Assembly (NCBI GenBank): GCA_937957895.1
Contig: CALFEZ010000317.1
Location: 1 to 8,096 of the forward strand
Length of the DNA: 8,096 bases
Direction: 5' to 3'
Source: an uncultured Erysipelotrichaceae bacterium
GTDB lineage: Bacteria; Bacillota_I; Bacilli_A; Erysipelotrichales; Erysipelotrichaceae
A program made the position numbers and the translations under genes. Positions 4,697 to 8,096 of the stretch are shown piece after piece; the stretch's first letter is position 1, and each line of letters starts with the position of its first letter. A model generated the notes under the pieces. That model was given only the letters and a program-made list of their open reading frames with translations, was not told where the DNA came from and searched no databases.

Positions 4697-5914
4697 ATGA
4701 ACCACAATGACATTCGCAATGATTTTCCGATCCTCAATCAGAAGGACGGTCTGATATATTTCGACAACGCGGCAACGACTCTCAAACCACAAAGCGTGAT
4801 CGATGCCGTCAATAGATATAATTCCTTGGAAAGCTCCAACATCCATCGCGGTGATTACGATCTTTCCATCCGCGTGAGTGATGCTTTTGAGGGTGTCAGA
4901 AAAAAAGTAGCTCGTTTTATCAATGCTGACCCCAATGAGATCGTGTTTACCTCCAGTGCCACTCAATCCCTCAACATGGTCAACTTTGGATATGGACGCA
5001 AGTTTCTAAAAAAAGATGATGTGGTATTGGTATCGGTAGCGGAACACGCCTCTAACTTGCTTCCCTGGTTTTTACTTGTCAAAGAGATCGGCATCAAGCT
5101 GAAATACATTCCTTTGACCGAAAGTGGAAAACTGACGATCGAAAACTTCAAAAAGGCGATGCATCCCAACGTCAAGGTCGTATCGATCGCCCACATCACC
5201 AACGTGATGGGACACATCGTTCCGATCAAAGAAATCGCTGCCATCGCCCATCAATACGGAGCGATCATTGCAGTCGATGGAGCTCAGTCGGTTCCTCATC
5301 TTAAGACCGATGTCAAAGATCTGGACGTGGACTTCCTGTCTTTTTCCAGCCATAAGATGTGTGGCCCTACCGGAGTCGGTGTGCTCTATGGCAAATTTGA
5401 ACTGTTGGATCAGCTTGATCCTTTGATGGTAGGAGGCGGCAGCAATGCTCGTTTTGATATCCATGGCAATCTCATGCTCAAGCGTACTCCCGTCAAGTTT
5501 GAAGCTGGTACCCCACCGATCGGCGGTGTCATGGGACTTGGGGCAGCCATCGATTATCTTAGTGCGATCGGGATGGAAAACATCATGGAACACGAAAGAG
5601 AACTGCGATCGTATTTGATGGCAGCCCTAAACAAACTCGATAACTTCAAAGTATACAATCATGATGCCACCAGCGGTATCATCGCCCTCAATGTCGATGG
5701 TATCTTCCCTCAGGATGTCAGTGTGTATCTCAACTCGAAAAACATCGCCATCCGTGCCGGAGATCACTGTGCGAAGTTGTTGGTCAATCTGATCGGTGTT
5801 CCCAACACCGTTCGTGTCAGCTTCTATTTTTACAACACCAAAGAAGAAGTCGACAAACTGATCGAAGCCTTCCAGGAAATCACGTTGGAGAAATGCATCG
5901 AACTGGCGATCTAA
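4697..5914 (+). CDS. Group II (SufS/CsdA-type) cysteine desulfurase, PLP-dependent
   Basis: This 405-residue class V aminotransferase-fold enzyme shows YFDNAATT (21-28), the His117 region EHASNLLPW, the PLP-contacting Asp194 and Gln197 in VDGAQS, the Schiff-base Lys220 in SFSSHKMCGPTG, and the catalytic Cys358 in RAGDHCAK. These match SufS-like desulfurases, which take sulfur from cysteine as a persulfide and release alanine; some relatives act on selenocysteine. The active-site loop reads GDHCAK rather than the common GHHCAQ, a variant I associate with Mollicutes/Erysipelotrichia-type enzymes. The start at 4697 is chosen because GGAGG (4688-4692) precedes it; the in-frame ATG at 4679, overlapping the upstream stop, has no such site. 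No sufU, sufE or sufBCD is adjacent, so the acceptor is unknown. It could feed the IscA-like protein encoded upstream. Confidence 0.93.
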   Translation: MNHNDIRNDFPILNQKDGLIYFDNAATTLKPQSVIDAVNRYNSLESSNIHRGDYDLSIRVSDAFEGVRKKVARFINADPNEIVFTSSATQSLNMVNFGYGRKFLKKDDVVLVSVAEHASNLLPWFLLVKEIGIKLKYIPLTESGKLTIENFKKAMHPNVKVVSIAHITNVMGHIVPIKEIAAIAHQYGAIIAVDGAQSVPHLKTDVKDLDVDFLSFSSHKMCGPTGVGVLYGKFELLDQLDPLMVGGGSNARFDIHGNLMLKRTPVKFEAGTPPIGGVMGLGAAIDYLSAIGMENIMEHERELRSYLMAALNKLDNFKVYNHDATSGIIALNVDGIFPQDVSVYLNSKNIAIRAGDHCAKLLVNLIGVPNTVRVSFYFYNTKEEVDKLIEAFQEITLEKCIELAI

Positions 5915-5977
5915 ACCAGGATCATCATCATGATGGCCTACCTTGACAAGTGCCCACAAACAAGCGAACAACACAAA

Positions 5978-6005
5978 AAAAGTCTGAACCCATGTTCAGA
6001 CTTTT
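5978..6005. terminator. Bidirectional intrinsic terminator between convergent operons
   Basis: GTCTGAAC (5982-5989) and GTTCAGAC (5994-6001) form a perfect 8-bp stem around a CCAT loop, extended to 12 bp by AAAA (5978-5981) pairing with TTTT (6002-6005). On the minus strand a run of seven T follows the stem, ideal for ending the kinase transcript, whose stop lies only 7 bases away. On the plus strand a shorter TTTT tract follows, so it can also end the desulfurase transcript. Confidence 0.9.
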
Positions 6006-6011
6006 CAATCT

Positions 6012-7508
6012 TTATGCCTTAGTGTGCCACTTCGAAGCACGTTCGACGGCACGTTTCCAACCAGCAAGCAATTCTTTACGTTTTGCTTCAGTGATCTGTG
6101 GTTCAAAACGTTTTTCCACTTGCCAGTTTTCACTGACTTCATCCATCGATTTGAAATACCCTACTGCCAAACCAGCCAGATAAGCTGCTCCCAGACTGGT
6201 CGTTTCGGTGATCTTAGGTCGTTCTACCGGAACTCCCAGGATGTCTGCCTGAAATTGCAGCAAGAAGTCACTTTTAGCTCCGCCACCGTCGGCTCTTAGG
6301 GCGATGATGGGGATCTTGGATACTTCTGACATGATGGAAAACTGTTCAGCAACCTGAAATGCCATGCACTCAAGGGCTGCCCGAGCGATGTGTGCTTTGG
6401 TGATCCCGCGTGTGACACCGATGATGGTTCCTGTTGCATATGGATCATTGTACGGTGCTCCCAACCCATTGAATGCAGGGACGAGATACACTCCGCCATT
6501 GTCTTCGACCGTGTTGGCAAGTGCTTCACATTCGGATGCTTCTTTGATGACGCCTAGTCCATCACGCAACCATTGGATGGCAGCTCCTGATACGTTGGCC
6601 ATGCCTTCTAATCCATAACGCAGTTCTTCGGTCGGATCGGTCAGACATACGGAGAAACAGCCTCCTTTGGCCCCGACATAGGTTTCCCCAACGTTCATGA
6701 CCATAAACGATCCGGTACCGTAGGTGTTTTTGATCATACCCGGTTTGACACAAGCTTGACCAAACGTAGCGGCATTCTGATCTCCGGACACCGAAGCGAT
6801 CGGGATCGTAGCTCCAAAGAATTCCTTGGGATCGGTATGGGCATATACCTCCGATGATCTTCTTAGTTCTGGAAGGATCTTTCGTGGGATACCCAGTTCT
6901 TTGAGGATGCCCTCGTCATAATCTTTGGTATGCACATTATAAAGCAAGGTACATGCCGAGTTGGAGTAATCGGTGACATGGACTGCCCCACCGGACAGTT
7001 TCCATACCAGCCATGAATCTACTGTCCCAAAAAGGACACGGTCTTCTTCGATCCCTTTGGCTACTTCCGGGATGTTTTGGATGACCCATTCGATCTTGGG
7101 GGCTGCACAGTTGGTGACGATGATCATTCCGGTGCGTTCGACGATGCCTTCACCATCTTTGGCGATCAGCTCATCGCAACGCTCGGCAGTCCTGGTGTCT
7201 TGCCAGACGATCGAAGGACAGAGTGGTTTTCCGGTGACTTTGTCCCAGAAAACGGTGGTTTCCCGTTGGTTGGTGATGCCGATCGCAGCGATGTCATTTG
7301 GTGCGATGTTTTTTTGATCCAGGCACTCTTTGACGACTTTCATAGTCACATCGTAGATCTCCTGAGCATCGTGTTCCACCCATCCGGGTTTGGGGAAATA
7401 CTGTGTGAACTCACTGTAGGCAGACGAAATGATGTTTGCCTTCTCATCAAATGCAATGACTTTTGTTCCTGTGGTACCCTGATCGATACCAAGTACATAC
7501 TTAGACAT
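6012..7508 (-). CDS. Glycerol-kinase-like FGGY carbohydrate kinase with substituted substrate-site motifs
   Basis: This 498-residue protein is close to GlpK length. It opens with the phosphate-binding loop GIDQGTTGTK (7-16) and carries ITNQRETT (Arg82, Glu83), VWQDTRT (Trp102), SGDQNAATFGQ (Asp243), NTYGTGSF (Phe268) and ADGGGAKSDFLLQFQADIL. These match GlpK, which makes sn-glycerol 3-phosphate from glycerol and ATP in the cytoplasm. However, the usual DxYFSxTK segment, which supplies the glycerol-contacting Tyr, reads VTNCAAPK (131-138). GLGAPYWDP reads GLGAPYNDP, and AGDQQAALFGQ reads SGDQNAATFGQ. The HPr-phosphorylated His of Bacillus/Enterococcus GlpK is replaced by Glu229 (KEFFG). It may therefore be a GlpK paralogue acting on another polyol or sugar. 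No glpF, glpO or glpD is adjacent. AGGAGG lies 6 bases before the ATG. Confidence 0.85.
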   Translation of the reverse strand: MSKYVLGIDQGTTGTKVIAFDEKANIISSAYSEFTQYFPKPGWVEHDAQEIYDVTMKVVKECLDQKNIAPNDIAAIGITNQRETTVFWDKVTGKPLCPSIVWQDTRTAERCDELIAKDGEGIVERTGMIIVTNCAAPKIEWVIQNIPEVAKGIEEDRVLFGTVDSWLVWKLSGGAVHVTDYSNSACTLLYNVHTKDYDEGILKELGIPRKILPELRRSSEVYAHTDPKEFFGATIPIASVSGDQNAATFGQACVKPGMIKNTYGTGSFMVMNVGETYVGAKGGCFSVCLTDPTEELRYGLEGMANVSGAAIQWLRDGLGVIKEASECEALANTVEDNGGVYLVPAFNGLGAPYNDPYATGTIIGVTRGITKAHIARAALECMAFQVAEQFSIMSEVSKIPIIALRADGGGAKSDFLLQFQADILGVPVERPKITETTSLGAAYLAGLAVGYFKSMDEVSENWQVEKRFEPQITEAKRKELLAGWKRAVERASKWHTKA

Positions 7509-7521
7509 GATGATCCTCCTA

Positions 7522-7617
7522 TGGGATGTGAAACTACCTGTGCTTTTATTATATCAACATCCATCAAGAATGCATCGTCCTTATCAAACTTTTATGTTTA
7601 TTTTCTTTGGGATGTGA
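7522..7617 (+). repeat. Pair of TGGGATGTGA direct repeats in the divergent intergenic region
   Basis: TGGGATGTGA occurs at 7522-7531 and again at 7608-7617, 86 bases apart. The copies bracket the extended -10 promoter of the kinase gene, and the second lies 35 bases before the amidohydrolase ATG. The repeats could be binding sites for a regulator shared by both genes; chance is not excluded. Confidence 0.35.
7548..7556 (-). promoter_or_regulatory. Extended -10 promoter of the glycerol-kinase-like gene
   Basis: The minus strand reads TGATATAAT, a perfect -10 TATAAT (7553-7548) with the TGn extension, about 40 bases before the ATG at 7508. No good -35 lies 16-18 bases upstream, as is common for extended -10 promoters. 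Confidence 0.62.
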
Positions 7618-7652
7618 TAGCATGAACATATACAGTATCACGAGGACATATC

Positions 7653-8096
7653 ATGAAACACAACGGATCTTTGGCCATCATCGATGCCAACATCATCCCG
7701 ATGGTCGATCAAATCAGAGAACAAGCCATGTTGATCGTCGATGGAGTGATCCATGCTTTGGGCGACAACCGATCCATCATCCAAAAAGCCAATCAGCTTC
7801 AAGTACCGATCTTATCAGCAGAAGGTCAAACGATCTTGCCTGCCTTTTATGATTTGCACGTTCATGCCTTGACAACCGGCATGAATGCCTTGGGGGTCGA
7901 TCTTTACGATGTCAATGACATCCCGACTTTGATAAACCTCCTGCTTACTTCTTGCAAGGATCATACCCATGATCAATGGGTCTTTGGCAAACGCTTCGAT
8001 GAGTCCAAGATCAAAGAAGGCAGACCTCCCACGATGCAGGAGTTGGATGTCATCCCGTTTCCGGTGTTTATCGCCGATCGCGGAAAACATTATTGG
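7653..8096 (+). CDS. YtcJ-like amidohydrolase (amidohydrolase family 3), 5' part only
   Basis: 148 codons are visible and run in frame off the right edge; full-length relatives have roughly 500-550 residues. The protein shows the amidohydrolase start: IIDANIIPMVDQIREQAMLIVDGVIHALG (about residues 9-37) is the N-terminal beta-sandwich. It is followed by ILPAFYDLHVHALTTG, where HVH is the HxH metal-binding motif at the end of barrel strand 1. VDLYDV, then QWVFGKRFDES and GRPPTMQELD, match the conserved spacing of YtcJ-type proteins (PF07969), where WIxGxGWDE and RxPTxxxLD recur. No signal peptide is present. GAGGA (7642-7646) lies 6 bases before the ATG. Substrates of this family are mostly unknown and may be amides, cyclic ureas or formamides. 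It is divergent from the kinase gene and not obviously linked to the ars genes. Confidence 0.85.
   Translation, partial: MKHNGSLAIIDANIIPMVDQIREQAMLIVDGVIHALGDNRSIIQKANQLQVPILSAEGQTILPAFYDLHVHALTTGMNALGVDLYDVNDIPTLINLLLTSCKDHTHDQWVFGKRFDESKIKEGRPPTMQELDVIPFPVFIADRGKHYW

Noticed and set aside
5072..5593. 173-codon open frame on the minus strand within the cysteine desulfurase gene
   Set aside because: Antisense shadow of a strongly supported gene, with no ribosome binding site or recognisable domain.
7077..7625. 182-codon open frame on the plus strand opposite the kinase gene
   Set aside because: Antisense to the conserved N-terminal kinase region and its promoter; composition follows codon shadowing of the kinase.
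1..8096. CRISPR array, tRNA, rRNA, insertion sequence or prophage
   Set aside because: No regularly spaced repeats, no tRNA-like cloverleaf or rRNA sequence, and no transposase, integrase or terminal inverted repeats were seen.

Overview
The window looks like chromosomal or accessory DNA of a low-to-moderate GC Gram-positive-type bacterium, of Bacillota (Firmicutes) or Mollicutes/Erysipelotrichia-like affinity. The basis is strong AGGAGG-type ribosome binding sites, tightly packed genes, TGA used as a normal stop, and the flavour of the SufS-like, IscA-like and ArsA/ArsD proteins. The exact lineage cannot be fixed from this sequence.

Bases 1-5914 form an arsenic/metalloid response region built around a divergent control region (about 850-970). 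Leftward (minus strand) run a small MTH895-type thioredoxin, an ArsR repressor with a CxC metalloid motif, and the start of an ArsP-like (PF03773) permease that leaves the window. Rightward run a second, different ArsR, the metallochaperone ArsD (Cys12, Cys13, Cys18 present), the two-domain ATPase ArsA (both P-loops and all three metalloid cysteines), and an IscA/HesB-like protein. After a gene-free stretch of about 300 bases come a C39/papain-like cysteine-peptidase-fold protein and a group II (SufS-type) cysteine desulfurase. The control region holds three inverted repeats of one geometry (8-bp arms, 6-bp spacer). Two overlap the -10 and -35 of the leftward promoter and share the half-site TATATTGA. 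The third has a different half-site, TATATGAG, and sits just downstream of the rightward -10. This suggests that each ArsR has its own operator type.

Bases 5915-8096 are probably metabolic. A strong hairpin with A and T tracts on both sides separates the ars region from a minus-strand glycerol-kinase-like FGGY kinase. Several normally invariant glycerol-kinase positions are substituted in this kinase, so its substrate may not be glycerol. Divergent from it, the 5' part of a YtcJ-like amidohydrolase gene runs off the right edge.

The most interesting theme is an ars operon with ArsD and ArsA but no ArsB/Acr3 visible. It is instead followed by sulfur-handling genes (IscA-like, cysteine desulfurase) and an uncharacterised cysteine-peptidase-fold protein, with an ArsP-like permease and a thioredoxin on the opposite arm. 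A functional link between metalloid export and sulfur or Fe-S metabolism is an inference from gene order.
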